From contig CAKVFI010000002.1 of assembly GCA_934746715.1 (NCBI GenBank), forward strand, positions 62,001 to 126,000: 64,000 nt of DNA. Reading direction: 5' to 3'. Source of the DNA: an uncultured Clostridia bacterium. Its GTDB lineage: Bacteria > Bacillota > Clostridia > Christensenellales > UBA1242. This document shows, piece after piece, positions 25,801 to 34,342 of the stretch (positions are counted from its first letter, which is position 1; each line of letters starts with the position of its first letter). Below the pieces are notes generated by a model, which ran no database searches, was not told where the DNA came from, and worked only from the letters and a program-made list of their open reading frames with translations. The translations under genes were made by a program, and so were the position numbers.

Positions 25801-28233
25801 AGATTTGACACAGAAAAAGGGTTTGACAATTTCCATAACATTCAATTTGAAGGCAACACAGAAAGCAACAACAAATACTTTGAAAGTGCAAATCACTATT
25901 ATGGTTACACCGCATCAACAATTAATTTCAACACAGCATTGTACAAAAAATTGATTGTAAGTTATCAATTTGACAATCAAAACAAAGTTGATTATTTGAT
26001 TGACATTGTTAATGGCAAAATTGAGTTAAAACAAAACGGCACAAAATTGAATGACAACGACGCACAAGCAACAGTTGTGTACACATATTCTTCAACTGTA
26101 AGTCAAAAAATTATTGACATAACATTGGGTAGAGTTGTGTTGTATCCATTTGTGTCAACAGCAAATGGTGCTGTTGTGAATTATTCTGTTGAGTTGTGGT
26201 ATAACGACGCAGTGGAATTTACTTACAATGTTTGTTTGGATAGCGCAACAAAAACTGTCACGCTTAAAAACACAGATAATGTTGAAACAAAAATGGCTTA
26301 TCAGTACAATGCTTCTTTCCAAGAAGTGTCTTATGAAACAATCAGTTCTGGTGTTATGAATTTGATGTGGACTCCTATGGAAAGTGAGCACTTTACATAT
26401 CAATACATTTTGCATGAAAAAATGGCAGACGACAGTGTTGTGGATTACGATTTGACAAAAAGTTCAAGCAGAGTTATCAACACTTTGGCAGAAAGCAAAG
26501 GTGTTTATTGGTTTGAAATCAAAGTTTACACAATTGACGGCAAATATTTGGGCAACAAAGTTTATGCGTTCTCGGTTGTTGCAATTTTAACAGATTTGTA
26601 TTATGTGCAAACTGAAGATATGGTTGCAATCAAAGCAAATTCATATTTCACTTTCACTGAAAACAATTTGGGATTTGACTCTACCTTAACAAGTCAACTC
26701 AAACTTAACACTGAAACAGAATTAGCGTTGCCAATAACAAATATTCCGCTTTTCATCAGCAACAAAAAACTTACAGTTATTGTGTCGGAAGAACAAGGCG
26801 CAAATTTTGTTAAAACTCAATCAGTTGAGTATGATAATATATCAGGCAAAAGAGTTGGATATTTAACTTTGTATCGCGTTTACACAAAATCTTACAGCAG
26901 ATATTTTGCGTTGCTTGAAATTGACCAACCAGCAGATGAAAGCATTGCTTCTGCCTTTGAATTTGTTTATGATTCAACAACTGACGGCAATACAAGCAAA
27001 AACACAGTGGCAATCAACAACTTTGTAAATTCAATTTATATTGAAAACAACAAAAATCTCACATTAAGTTTTGGTCAAACTAGTGCAATGGGCAGCAACA
27101 TTACACGCAAAAACTCAATTGTGTTAAAAGTTTACCACAACGGAAAACTGCTTGAAAACAAACAGGTCAACAACAATGGCGGGCAAGTAAACTATCAAGT
27201 TAAAGGTGCGGGCAAGTATTCGTTTGAAATCTGCGACCTTGCAGGCAACACTCACAAATTTAATTTTGATGACGAACAAGGCACGCTTATCACTGTAAAT
27301 GTGATGAAAAATGTGTATTTCACAATGAATGGAAATGCGCCAATTGAAAATGCTGTTTTCAACGAACAAGTTGAGTTGGCTATCTATGAACCATTTAATT
27401 ATGATTCAATCAACACAAAGCCAGTTGAAATTAAAGCATACAAAAATGGCAAAGAATGTGGTTTTGAACAGAAAAATTACACTTACATTTTCTCTGAATA
27501 TGGCAATTACAAAGTGATTTTAACAGCAAAATATAATGGACAAGAATTGACAAGCACAATCAACTTTTCAATCATCAACAAAAACGAAGCTCGTGCAAGT
27601 TATGACTTAACAAATGTAACTCGTTACAATATTTTGAACGTAAGCAACCAAAATGGCAAAGATGTAACAGAAGAATTTTTGGATCTCATCAACCCACAAA
27701 CAGGCAATGGCAGATTGTTAACATATCAAACTGTTATCAGCAATGCAGAAGCACTTGATATCACAGCAGGCAAGCAATCATTTAAAATTGTTTATGAAGT
27801 GAACGATGGAATCTATCCAAGCCGTCAAGCAGAGTTTATGTTTACATTGAATGACGAAATTCCAACTATTGAATGTTCGGTTGAACTTGGCAAAACAACA
27901 AAAAAAGGTTTTGACATAACATTCAATCCTGGCATTATTTACGAGCAGGTTGGCGATTCATATTTGTATATTAATGACACTTTGGTTTGTGCAGTAAACG
28001 AAAATTCAAGTTTGGAACAAAAAACTTATTCGATTACAGAAAAAGAAAACGGTGCTGGTGATTATTATGTTAAACTTGTTGGCAGCTCTGGTTCAGTTAT
28101 AACCAGCTTTAAAGTTGTGGTTAAAGAACCATTGAACGTTTGGGCAATCATCATTATCGTTGTTGTTGTGGCAATCGTGTTGGGTGTTACAATAACCATT
28201 ATCGTTTTACGCAACAAGATGAGAATAAGATAA
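19831..28233 (+). CDS. Giant (2800-residue) cell-surface protein with Ig-like repeats
   Basis: A huge exported protein. The N-terminus has a basic start and hydrophobic core (FIVCAMSVVLATGLLFAGIV) with a likely cleavage after Ala-Asn-Ala; the C-terminus has a membrane segment (VWAIIIIVVVVAIVLGVTIT) and a short basic tail, so it is wall-spanning and membrane-anchored with no LPXTG. Between are many beta-rich modules that often end in a pattern like Y-x-x-x-V-x-D-x-x-G-N-x-x-x-F-x-x-D (e.g. LFVLTDEAGNSCKFMFVCD near residue 900, EIVEIDAAGNQNQYI near 1740, SFEICDLAGNTHKF near 2460), typical of bacterial Ig-like folds. The TTG at 19831 follows AAGGGGAAG; an earlier in-frame TTG has none. Adhesin or structural role is inference. 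Confidence 0.85.
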   Translation: MKGKVKFFSRFIVCAMSVVLATGLLFAGIVLNKTKYANAAVTAGEKYSQKDEGDIVLSVEKVGVISTGDDYMSGVSDTDITNYNNVLEKYNSADYPFKTELFENAYVAGTENKTINQLYVDNVKAGGNWTKETFPSLYFKDIAVDASNSKTVYHSGDYIMLENNVKSKTVNGKNHTYYYNPTIKAYNQTGEVDMAEAVLFSFGSYRLGSRTDADNNTLTDLVRNTQTEAANYTYAKNIQQISVKAMRNGSTIVLPVVRQYGSNNYQDFSYIIPQKAGFDGHYEFVVEYRHNEEFKRQTFSFDLVFKSTYTEPETFENGSGYAYATMPKLELPTTGTTNYILGSNVQYPTLTYDFSKYTLDYTHTLNGVTTTYSYRRVKELSLVGVNYKLVCTVSSPNGVETKAIGLTDETKAVLLFTEIGDYKFDYNYIYNDEQNDMGFSLNSDNLTITGFELKYAKVGFDEAQMRYLKINKHKNDKVVLLVPNGYELNKEYTSSTLGVAYSVELTTGSTKTGVVNNNQDALINASFTAENMQSIVDDAQENLSTSLITSDKFQTTNQGGVWLSSNINYVENDSFYYYSRQYFGGLTADGIKTRLQKTSEESDRIFKNQITNTTTFNQIGYYLVFVKATNAGENFYQVFAFRYSNETTNIEVNALTVDENGNPVLVDGEKQYTTPIGSGKFTRQNVKISWVEPGVFERNVVVKYYSNKNVYLTKYDEKANGTNLLTSSQMISSYTAREIANGTVLGSDLTEKQGASFLIEATNEGQAKTYRSFTVDRTEILGVSMYAVKTATGATGSLVYSIQTDEQGEYAQISAITDGLATIAWDDKLSGANVRANYYFTPIIKDDSQRIEALNNTSSSIWFTNKYKLGNQTGPFYIDKPENLDYTLDASNIVKNNGVYLFVLTDEAGNSCKFMFVCDSTEQYFLINEEYYSQESVVFASDIDVEFGTHKAIKLFDENKLNKTETEKIVELFVENSADNRLKENGYYINNKNNIYDLQGLFSKNGKVNYLTVKNELLTAYEHEDKKAEIKISKTDVSANPSYRVNKNDKNQNATSYNVKINIYSQNQYGYSNNKVKNDSNSFVWIEINDDHSLGKVYFAADQSLFGDENIARRLYTGSDNKNDLSTRGIEGAHATSDNLVAFYFNQGTGEYEIESITYDYYPITNSWNSENGNMYFYNSKTSYDLFKKGEDLDQAPFGKISASRYYRAINIVDNQTQEGLYVVTRTFVGGSKQDYWFIVDRKSVIENTTEGEVGKFINVKLLEETEFNTFDKFGLAVNDLVYYAANGQVKERINYTLSLETNKVPAEVKVPVGKYFDSYNASTYEAGRLNLTIYYFDRYGQVGARNDTKTPIVLFSSKDYVNGLSVAAKKDYYTKISQNGGYLTVNLDEYLTGTIHDKYILKDGNGKVNWLWLPGDYVVVVEDNVVSSSSTAHKTAFGFKIVNNTPATDVYSVVDQNNGFDNANAKADSNFKLTTGDEFVKVELPKYETVLNNQNADKVENAQIDPDYLVVKRSVDGGAEETYLDFKYSYLGGKVPMPDKDASTGTRTLSLDTGLVRNNGVIDFENSAKNIVYTIFVRFKISQGESNYNEKYKHCYQYYEDGKLTSYYETKYVVTIDRVPPTANTLALEKSDKLATYYNQEDEVESMFKLSVHETTSGLYFVNELAKYYQTNDAKDLYAFVVNPNTRFDNTDISKMYYKEISNLSGASLNAPIINFTSYEVAQRLTTAERYGNIFEISSYKGYYEIVEIDAAGNQNQYIILYNTKTEDLSFSFNAIYMKNGEIANGTNGTGEKVTLNSLNTSITLFELNSIADSAETEPIDKFYRVELVNLSTLSRTIINTNATTKFTNSGLTAQIVDAIKTAGRGNYSLKISSRANEQIFSIDYYDQNNRVELNARNLVEKVGNGYNINLQGANVKQDGILYYAKEIKVTQTIGTKESTNIYYGQNVDGEFNYYSKDTNKLVDDIIHCDDSSTYQIVMTDAFGSVSTCRFDTEKGFDNFHNIQFEGNTESNNKYFESANHYYGYTASTINFNTALYKKLIVSYQFDNQNKVDYLIDIVNGKIELKQNGTKLNDNDAQATVVYTYSSTVSQKIIDITLGRVVLYPFVSTANGAVVNYSVELWYNDAVEFTYNVCLDSATKTVTLKNTDNVETKMAYQYNASFQEVSYETISSGVMNLMWTPMESEHFTYQYILHEKMADDSVVDYDLTKSSSRVINTLAESKGVYWFEIKVYTIDGKYLGNKVYAFSVVAILTDLYYVQTEDMVAIKANSYFTFTENNLGFDSTLTSQLKLNTETELALPITNIPLFISNKKLTVIVSEEQGANFVKTQSVEYDNISGKRVGYLTLYRVYTKSYSRYFALLEIDQPADESIASAFEFVYDSTTDGNTSKNTVAINNFVNSIYIENNKNLTLSFGQTSAMGSNITRKNSIVLKVYHNGKLLENKQVNNNGGQVNYQVKGAGKYSFEICDLAGNTHKFNFDDEQGTLITVNVMKNVYFTMNGNAPIENAVFNEQVELAIYEPFNYDSINTKPVEIKAYKNGKECGFEQKNYTYIFSEYGNYKVILTAKYNGQELTSTINFSIINKNEARASYDLTNVTRYNILNVSNQNGKDVTEEFLDLINPQTGNGRLLTYQTVISNAEALDITAGKQSFKIVYEVNDGIYPSRQAEFMFTLNDEIPTIECSVELGKTTKKGFDITFNPGIIYEQVGDSYLYINDTLVCAVNENSSLEQKTYSITEKENGAGDYYVKLVGSSGSVITSFKVVVKEPLNVWAIIIIVVVVAIVLGVTITIIVLRNKMRIR

Positions 28234-28268
28234 CAAAAAAATGTTTAGCGTTTGCTAAACATTTTTTA
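28234..28268 (+). terminator. Bidirectional terminator after the giant surface gene
   Basis: ATGTTTAGC-gttt-GCTAAACAT with A7 before and T6 after, between convergent genes. Confidence 0.9.
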
Positions 28269-28277
28269 TGCCCAATT

Positions 28278-29471
28278 TTATGTTGATTGTTCTTCTTTTG
28301 CTTTATCATCTTTGCTTTCTGTATTAATGATTTCTACTTTTGTTTCGTTAGCCGAATCTTCTTTTTTTAGATTATCTTTTTTTTGCTCTTCTTTTTTAAT
28401 TTCTTCCTTTTTTGTTTCTTTTGGTTTGCTTGGTTGCTTTAATGCTTGGAAGAAAACTTCACCTTCGTGGCTTTGGAAGTAAACACCAACAATACCTTTG
28501 CGCTTTGTGCTTAAAATGTGGTAAGCGGCACGTTTTCTTGCTCCACCAACTATGTAGCCAACTTTTTTGCTGTTTGGTTCAACAAACACATTGTAAGCAC
28601 GCAGTCTGCCAAGATTGTCAATAATCGTTATGCCGTCAAAGTTTAACATGTTGATGAAAAGGTCAGCGTGTGCTTGCAATTTTTCTTCGCTGTAACTTTT
28701 GCTTTGTGTGAACAATTTGGTAAAATTGATTGGTTCTTTAAGCCAAATCCCATCTTCAAAAAGGCCATTGTCAACATAATCCTTGTCCACAATCACACAA
28801 AGTGCGCCATGAACATCGTTCAAAACATTGGTAAAAATGTTTAAATACATGTTTTTCATGTCTTGCAATTTGCGTTGTGTGGTGCGCAATTTGCCAAATG
28901 TTGCGTCAACAAGTTCTCTAATTTCTTTGGTAAAAACATTGTTTTTGGATTTGTCCAACGAAAAGTTTACTGTTAAAGTTTCTCCACTAATAGAGTGAAG
29001 AAGCATTGAATAAGAGTTGAGTGGTCGAGCAATAATACAATTTGTTTTTGCAAGGCGCTCTTTAGAAAAAGTTGCTTCTTCCAACACTTGCAAAAAGTTT
29101 TTGTCCTTTATGCTTCTAAAACTCATCACCAAACCGTAGGAAATTTTGTCTTCCTTCAAATCAATAAACAAGCACCAGTCTTGCCTAGATAATGCCAAAA
29201 TTGATTTCAATCTTGAGTTGAACATTGTTGCTTCACTATCTTCAAAAATGGTTAAAGCCATTGTTTTTGGCACAGATTTTACAATTGCATCAATATTGTC
29301 TGTAAAAATAATTTTTGGTTTAATTTTTAAATCTTCTTCTGCATAATCCAGCATGTCATTAAACCTGTTTAAAAAATGCGACATAAGCAAAGGTGGAAAA
29401 TTTTCAAATTCTTGTTCAAAGAATTTTGTTACACTTTCCTTGGCGTTGTCAAAAAAAATTGTTTCATTCAT
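28278..29471 (-). CDS. Divergent diadenylate-cyclase-fold (DAC-like) protein
   Basis: A 397-residue soluble protein. Residues ~222-345 follow the DisA/CdaA nucleotidyltransferase fold: GALCVIVD (family GALIVI), DGITIID (279-285, family DGA), GGARKRAA (309-316, family GTRHRAA) and VYFQSHEGEVFF (family VSEETG.I). The two key motifs are altered (DGA to DGI, RHR to RKR), so it may be a nucleotide sensor of the DACNV/DACND type rather than a c-di-AMP synthase. The first ~220 residues are unrecognised; the tail (350-397) is Lys/Glu-rich and disordered. The ATG at 29471 has no Shine-Dalgarno and lies 12 nt past a -10 box. Confidence 0.65.
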   Translation of the reverse strand: MNETIFFDNAKESVTKFFEQEFENFPPLLMSHFLNRFNDMLDYAEEDLKIKPKIIFTDNIDAIVKSVPKTMALTIFEDSEATMFNSRLKSILALSRQDWCLFIDLKEDKISYGLVMSFRSIKDKNFLQVLEEATFSKERLAKTNCIIARPLNSYSMLLHSISGETLTVNFSLDKSKNNVFTKEIRELVDATFGKLRTTQRKLQDMKNMYLNIFTNVLNDVHGALCVIVDKDYVDNGLFEDGIWLKEPINFTKLFTQSKSYSEEKLQAHADLFINMLNFDGITIIDNLGRLRAYNVFVEPNSKKVGYIVGGARKRAAYHILSTKRKGIVGVYFQSHEGEVFFQALKQPSKPKETKKEEIKKEEQKKDNLKKEDSANETKVEIINTESKDDKAKEEQST

Positions 29472-29483
29472 ATTTATAAAAAG

Positions 29484-29512
29484 AATATAGCAGTTTAAAA
29501 ATAAATATGCAA
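29484..29512 (-). promoter_or_regulatory. Promoter of the DAC-like gene
   Basis: On the minus strand TTGCAT (29507-29512), 17 bp, TATATT (29484-29489); the ATG at 29471 is 12 nt downstream, giving a leader of about 5-6 nt. Confidence 0.6.
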
Positions 29513-29665
29513 ATGAATTTAAAAAAAATGTTAAAATTTCTTGACAAATTTTAATTTTTATGTTTTTTTGATGTTTTTTGGTGTAATTTGACAAAAATAA
29601 TTAAATTTTTTTGATTATTGTAAAAACAAAATAAATTTTGCAAAATTGTTATTTTAAAAAAATTT

Positions 29666-29950
29666 TTAAAAAATATTGTTTTTTGTCAACAAAGATTTTA
29701 AATGGATAATTTCATTTTTCAATCGGTTACATTCGGCAGTTTTTGCTTTTAATTCTGCCAAAACTTTTTCAAAATTGGAAGTTGTGTTGATGATTTCAGC
29801 TTTTGTTTCCAATTCAATTTTGCGGCGCATGATGTTAATTATTCCTGCAAAAAGAGCATTGATGTCGTCATCAGTTATTTGTGGGGGCATCACATGAACA
29901 TTGCAATTTTCAGTTTGAGAGTTTTGATTTTTAATTTCATCTTTTATCAT
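29666..29950 (-). CDS. Small coiled-coil protein
   Basis: A 94-residue protein with a polar N-terminus (MIKDEIKNQNSQTEN) and a helical C-terminal half rich in heptads (IMRRKIELETKAEIINTTSN ... LAELKAKTAECNRLKNEIIH). No family recognised. The ATG at 29950 is preceded by GGGGGA on the minus strand, 10 nt away; an upstream in-frame TTG is less likely. The DAC-like gene follows on the same strand after a 194-bp gap with its own promoter, so a link is only positional. The reading frame and ribosome site make it a real gene in my judgement. Confidence 0.6.
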   Translation of the reverse strand: MIKDEIKNQNSQTENCNVHVMPPQITDDDINALFAGIINIMRRKIELETKAEIINTTSNFEKVLAELKAKTAECNRLKNEIIHLKSLLTKNNIF

Positions 29951-30068
29951 AAATTTATTTTCCCCCAATTCCAATTTATTATTGTAGAAAATTTTTGTTT
30001 ATATTGTTATATTTTGATTAAAAAATTTGATTTAGAAATTTTTTTGTTTTGATTTCATAAATATTTAT

Positions 30069-30995
30069 ATGAATTATTTGGTAAGCAGTGTTGATTGTGA
30101 ATTAAATTTTTTTGAAGTTCAAAACAAAAGCAATTGTTGTGGAGAACAAGCCAATTTTGCTCCTTCAAAAATAATATTGAGCAAAATATTGTTAAAATCC
30201 TATGTACCATATTCCGTGCAAGAAATTGACAATCAAATTGCAATATGTGTTGCAAAAAACAAAAATACGTTTTACATAAATTTTTATGAAGCATTTAATG
30301 GATTTGCCACAGCAAAAAATTTTGCACGTGTTAAATTTGGGTGTGACAATTTTTTGTTTTTGTTTTTTCAAAATGAGATTGAACCTGATTTTAGAACTTT
30401 TAAATTTTCAACCAAACAAGTGTTGATAAGTTTGCAAAAAGAATTGACTATTTGCATTGATGAAAAACAAGTTGTGCACAAAAATGTGGAAAACATCAAA
30501 TTTTCACATTACGAAATTGAGGGGCAAATTTGCTACATATTTTTTGAAGGCAAAAAGAACTTTTTGGTGTGCTTAAAAAATGATGAACTTGTGTGGGCAG
30601 ACTATTTTGACGAATATAACTGCGAAAAGGACGAAAGGCAAATTTTAAAACACCTAAACGACGGGCTCAATCATGGGCGAGTGTTGAGTGTAAAGCAAAA
30701 TGAAGTGGAAAAATATTTGGTTTATCTTGATGATTATGAGATGAATTTAAAACCGGAATTTTTGGCGCTTGTTTTTATGGATTGTTTGAAAGCGGAAAAC
30801 TACAAATATTGTTTAAATCTTGTGGACAAATCGAGCGGTTTTAACAAAGATAACATAAAAGAGTTCTTTCCAGAGTTTGATGAGTATTTTCCATTCAACG
30901 CAACAACAATCGCCTTGTTTAAAAAAAATGCCCTAGTGGGCATTTGTGAATTTGAAATTGTTGATGACAAAATTGTCAACATCATTCTTGATTAG
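30069..30995 (+). CDS. Unknown protein
   Basis: A 308-residue soluble protein with no recognised domain. It is beta-rich in the first 180 residues (e.g. KNTFYINFYEAFNGF, CYIFFEGKKNFLVCLKN) and ends in IALFKKNALVGICEFEIVDD. No signal peptide or membrane segment. There is no Shine-Dalgarno before the ATG at 30069, only AT-rich sequence with weak -10-like boxes. Its last 14 bp overlap the 3' end of the convergent P-type ATPase gene. The protein at 9797 has a similar size and also lacks a ribosome site, but I see no convincing sequence similarity. Confidence 0.7.
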   Translation: MNYLVSSVDCELNFFEVQNKSNCCGEQANFAPSKIILSKILLKSYVPYSVQEIDNQIAICVAKNKNTFYINFYEAFNGFATAKNFARVKFGCDNFLFLFFQNEIEPDFRTFKFSTKQVLISLQKELTICIDEKQVVHKNVENIKFSHYEIEGQICYIFFEGKKNFLVCLKNDELVWADYFDEYNCEKDERQILKHLNDGLNHGRVLSVKQNEVEKYLVYLDDYEMNLKPEFLALVFMDCLKAENYKYCLNLVDKSSGFNKDNIKEFFPEFDEYFPFNATTIALFKKNALVGICEFEIVDDKIVNIILD

Positions 30996-33381
30996 ATTGA
31001 GATTGTTTGCCAGGCAATTCTGCCAACTTGTTGAGCACAAGGTATATTGGATATGATGTTTGGCAAACAATGATTAAGAACAACACATCTTGGTATGGGA
31101 GTGGTACATATTTAAACAAATCGTACAACACAACCACGGCGGTGATTGTTAAGCCTAAACATGCAAAATACATTAAAGTTTTAAACCAGTTGAAAGGTTT
31201 GCACATTTTAAACAAAACCATAAAGCCAATAACCAGCAACGCCAAAGATGAAAGGGTAACCAACACTTCGGTTGAAATGCCTGTGAACATTTGATAGATG
31301 TACATTGTTATTGTGCTTGCAACCAAACATACGCCTGCTGGCAATGTGCTTTTTGCAATGTTGACCAAAAATCTGCCTTGAATTTTGTTTGTGTTTGGCT
31401 GCAATGCCAAGAAGAATGACGGTAGACCAATAACAAACAATTCAAGCAAAGTAAACTGGATTGGGCTGAAAGGATAAGTTTTGTTAAGGCAAAGCACAAA
31501 CACGGAAATGCAAATTGCAAAGAATGTTTTCATAAGGAACAATGATGATGATTTTTGAACATTGTTAACAACGCGTCTACCTTCCGCCACAACACTTGGC
31601 ATAGAACTGAAATTGCTGTCCAAAAGCACCAATTGACTTACACTGCGCGCAGCGTCGCTGCCTGCCGCAATTGCAACTGAACAATCTGCTTCTTTAAGTG
31701 CCAAAATGTCGTTTACGCCGTCGCCAGTCATTGCAACTGTTTTGCCTTGTGCTTTCAATGCTTTAACCAATATCGCTTTTTGTTCTGGGCTTACCCTGCC
31801 AAAAATAGAATATTTGTTTGCAGCTTCCATAACTTCGGTGTTGCTTAAACCATAAAGACTGATGTATTTGTCCCAATTGTCAACGCCAACGCGTTTTGCA
31901 ACTTCACTTACGGTGATAGGATTGTCGCCAGAAATGATTTTGATGTCAACACCATTGTCTTTAAACCATTGAATTGTTTTTGGTGCGTCTTTGCGGATAT
32001 TGTCTTGCAACAAAATCAAAGCAACAGGTTTTGCGCTTGCTGCTGTAAAGTTTGCGTCGCATTCAGCGAGCAATAGCACGCGGTAGCCGTTCATGGAATA
32101 ATTTTCTGCCAATTTTTTAAGTTCGGCACTTGGTTTGTCCATAACAAATTCATATGCGCCAAGTTTGTAAGCGCCAATAGACCTAAATTTGCAACCCATA
32201 AATTTTCGCTCGCTTGAAAATGGGATTGATTTGTCTGCCGAATAGCAAGGTTTGCCAAAATATGATTTTAATGCAAGGGCAGTGTGGTTGGCATCATGAA
32301 AAGCATTGACCATTGATGAAACAATTTTGTCCACATCTTTTTCTGTTTGTTTTGAAAGGAGCACAACATCTTTGACGCTCATTGAACCATTTGTGAGTGT
32401 GCCAGTTTTGTCCAAACACAAAACATCGGTGCGGGCAAGCATTTCGATGCAGTACAAATCTTGAACCAAAGTGCGTTTTTTTGCAAGGCGCACAACACTT
32501 ACTGCCAATGCAACAGATGTTAAAAGGAACATACCTGCTGGAATCATTGCAATAATACAACCAGCGGTTTTTGTGATTGTCATGTAAAGCAAACTGTAAT
32601 CTTTTGCAGGGTTGGCAAGATAGTATTTGTAGTTGTTGTATGCCATCAAAATTGCAATAGGCACCATAAAGATGCTGATGATTTTGATGAGAGCTCGCAA
32701 AGAAGTTAACAATTCACTTTTTGCTTGTTTAAATTTTTTTGCTTTTTGGCTTAATTCCGAAATATAGTTGTCATCGCCAATTTTGTTAACTTTGGCAACG
32801 CATGTGCCACTGGAAATAAAACTGCCACCAAGCAACGAACTGCCTTTTTCCTTTTTAACTGGTTGGCTTTCGCCAGTAAGCAAACTTTCGTTAACTTCAA
32901 CATTGCCGTCCACAACAATGCTGTCACAAGCAATTTGCATGCCTGGGTTTAGCACCAACAAGTCGTCAAGCACAACTTCGGTTTTGTAAATTTCTTGCTC
33001 CTCGCCATCACGAATAACTTTTGTAAAATTTGAGTTGGTTAGCGACAACTTGTCCATGGTTTTTTTAGCTCTGATTTCTTGAACAATACCAATGGTTGTG
33101 TTGACCACAACAATAACCATAAACATCATGTCGCTGTAAGCACCAACGATTGTTAAACAAATGGCAACCAAAACGCAAGTGAGATTGAAAAAAGTAAAAA
33201 CATTTTTTGCAATAATACTCCAAATGCTTTTTGACGTTTTTGTGCTTGTTACATTGACCAAATTTTGTTCAGTGCGTTTTTGCACTTGGTCGCTTGTTAA
33301 CCCCACGTCAGCTTTTGGATTAAATCTTGTTATGTTTTTTGTTAATTTTGTTTTTTGTTTTGGATTTTTTTGCTTTGACAT
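30982..33381 (-). CDS. CtpE-like cation-transporting P-type ATPase
   Basis: A 799-residue membrane pump. The actuator motif LLTGES (~170), the phosphorylation site LCLDKTGTLTNG (Asp ~325) and the hinge AMTGDGVNDILALKEADCSV are intact. The membrane segment before the P-domain carries IPAGMFLLTSVALAVSVVRL, and there is no CPC/CPx motif or N-terminal metal-binding domain, which fits the CtpE-like subgroup (Ca2+ uptake in mycobacteria) rather than heavy-metal pumps. GAGGGA precedes the ATG; a possible promoter TTGTTA-17-TAAAAT lies upstream. It ends in TGA, so TGA is a stop here. Ion specificity is inferred. Confidence 0.88.
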   Translation of the reverse strand: MSKQKNPKQKTKLTKNITRFNPKADVGLTSDQVQKRTEQNLVNVTSTKTSKSIWSIIAKNVFTFFNLTCVLVAICLTIVGAYSDMMFMVIVVVNTTIGIVQEIRAKKTMDKLSLTNSNFTKVIRDGEEQEIYKTEVVLDDLLVLNPGMQIACDSIVVDGNVEVNESLLTGESQPVKKEKGSSLLGGSFISSGTCVAKVNKIGDDNYISELSQKAKKFKQAKSELLTSLRALIKIISIFMVPIAILMAYNNYKYYLANPAKDYSLLYMTITKTAGCIIAMIPAGMFLLTSVALAVSVVRLAKKRTLVQDLYCIEMLARTDVLCLDKTGTLTNGSMSVKDVVLLSKQTEKDVDKIVSSMVNAFHDANHTALALKSYFGKPCYSADKSIPFSSERKFMGCKFRSIGAYKLGAYEFVMDKPSAELKKLAENYSMNGYRVLLLAECDANFTAASAKPVALILLQDNIRKDAPKTIQWFKDNGVDIKIISGDNPITVSEVAKRVGVDNWDKYISLYGLSNTEVMEAANKYSIFGRVSPEQKAILVKALKAQGKTVAMTGDGVNDILALKEADCSVAIAAGSDAARSVSQLVLLDSNFSSMPSVVAEGRRVVNNVQKSSSLFLMKTFFAICISVFVLCLNKTYPFSPIQFTLLELFVIGLPSFFLALQPNTNKIQGRFLVNIAKSTLPAGVCLVASTITMYIYQMFTGISTEVLVTLSSLALLVIGFMVLFKMCKPFNWFKTLMYFACLGLTITAVVVLYDLFKYVPLPYQDVLFLIIVCQTSYPIYLVLNKLAELPGKQSQSNQE

Positions 33382-33679
33382 TTATCCCTCTAATTTTTTT
33401 ATATTATTTATTTTAACATATAAAAAAGATTTTAACAAATAAAAACACAAAAATTTAAATTAATTAAATTTAAAATTTTAACATATAATTTTTTATTTAT
33501 TTTTATTAAAACATAATTTTAAATTAATAATTTTATTGTTTTTCTATTTTTTTAATATTTTTTAATAATTTTTTTATTTTTTTGTTGTTTGCTTTTGTTT
33601 GTTAAATACTGGTTTTAAAAATTTGGTTTTTAAATTAACAATTGTTTTTGGTTTTTCATATTTATCATTAGGAGTGAAT
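33382..33679 (+). other. AT-rich divergent intergenic region
   Basis: 298 bp, almost only A/T. It carries the likely minus-strand promoter for the ATPase gene near 33385-33440 and the AGGAG of the ferritin-like gene at its end. Nothing else seen. Confidence 0.4.
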
Positions 33680-34195
33680 ATGAATTTTGAAGATATTGAA
33701 GTTAGGATAAACAAACCATATCCAGAAATTGAAAATGCAACAACAGACATGAAAACTGTTGCCGTTTTAAAAAATTTGGCGTCTTCTTCCGTGGGGGAAT
33801 TGGAAGCAGTTTTAACCTATATTTATCAATCTGTTATTGCAAACAAAACGCATAGAGATATTGCAGATTTGTTTGAAGAAATTGCCATTGTTGAAATGGA
33901 GCATTTGGATATGTTGATGAATGCGATAACTGTGTTTGGGGGCGTGCCAAAATATGAGGATTGCAATGGAACAATGTACTCAACCAAATTTGTTAACTAC
34001 ACTCAAAAATTGGGTGAGATGTTAAACAACAATATTGCGGCAGAAACTGCTACGATAAAAGATTACACTCAAGCAATAAATTTTGTTTCAAACGAGAGTT
34101 TGATTAAATTGTTTGAGCGAATAATTTTGGATGAAAAACGCCATCTTGAAATTTTTAAAACCTTGAAGGATAGTGTTCAATTTTTGTCAATCTAA
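33680..34195 (+). CDS. Ferritin-like diiron protein
   Basis: A 171-residue four-helix protein with paired diiron ligands: Glu in SSVGELEAVLTYIYQ, E-x2-H in IAIVEMEHLDMLMNA, Glu in AAETATIKDYTQAI and E-x2-H in ILDEKRHLEIFKTL. This is the rubrerythrin/ferritin-like arrangement, without a rubredoxin zinc site. Likely role is iron handling or peroxide defence; CotJC/Mn-catalase-type roles are possible. The start is set by TTAGGAG before 33680; an earlier in-frame TTG would add 27 hydrophobic residues without a ribosome site. Stand-alone gene. Confidence 0.82.
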   Translation: MNFEDIEVRINKPYPEIENATTDMKTVAVLKNLASSSVGELEAVLTYIYQSVIANKTHRDIADLFEEIAIVEMEHLDMLMNAITVFGGVPKYEDCNGTMYSTKFVNYTQKLGEMLNNNIAAETATIKDYTQAINFVSNESLIKLFERIILDEKRHLEIFKTLKDSVQFLSI

Positions 34196-34342
34196 AATTT
34201 TAAAAAAAATTTGAGCAACAATCCAAAAATCATTCAACAAAAATTAAGTAAAATTAAAAAAAATAAAATAAAACATCAAAAAACTGCAAAAAATCGTTAA
34301 AAAACCAATATTTTTGCAATTTTTTGTTTAATTAAAATATTT

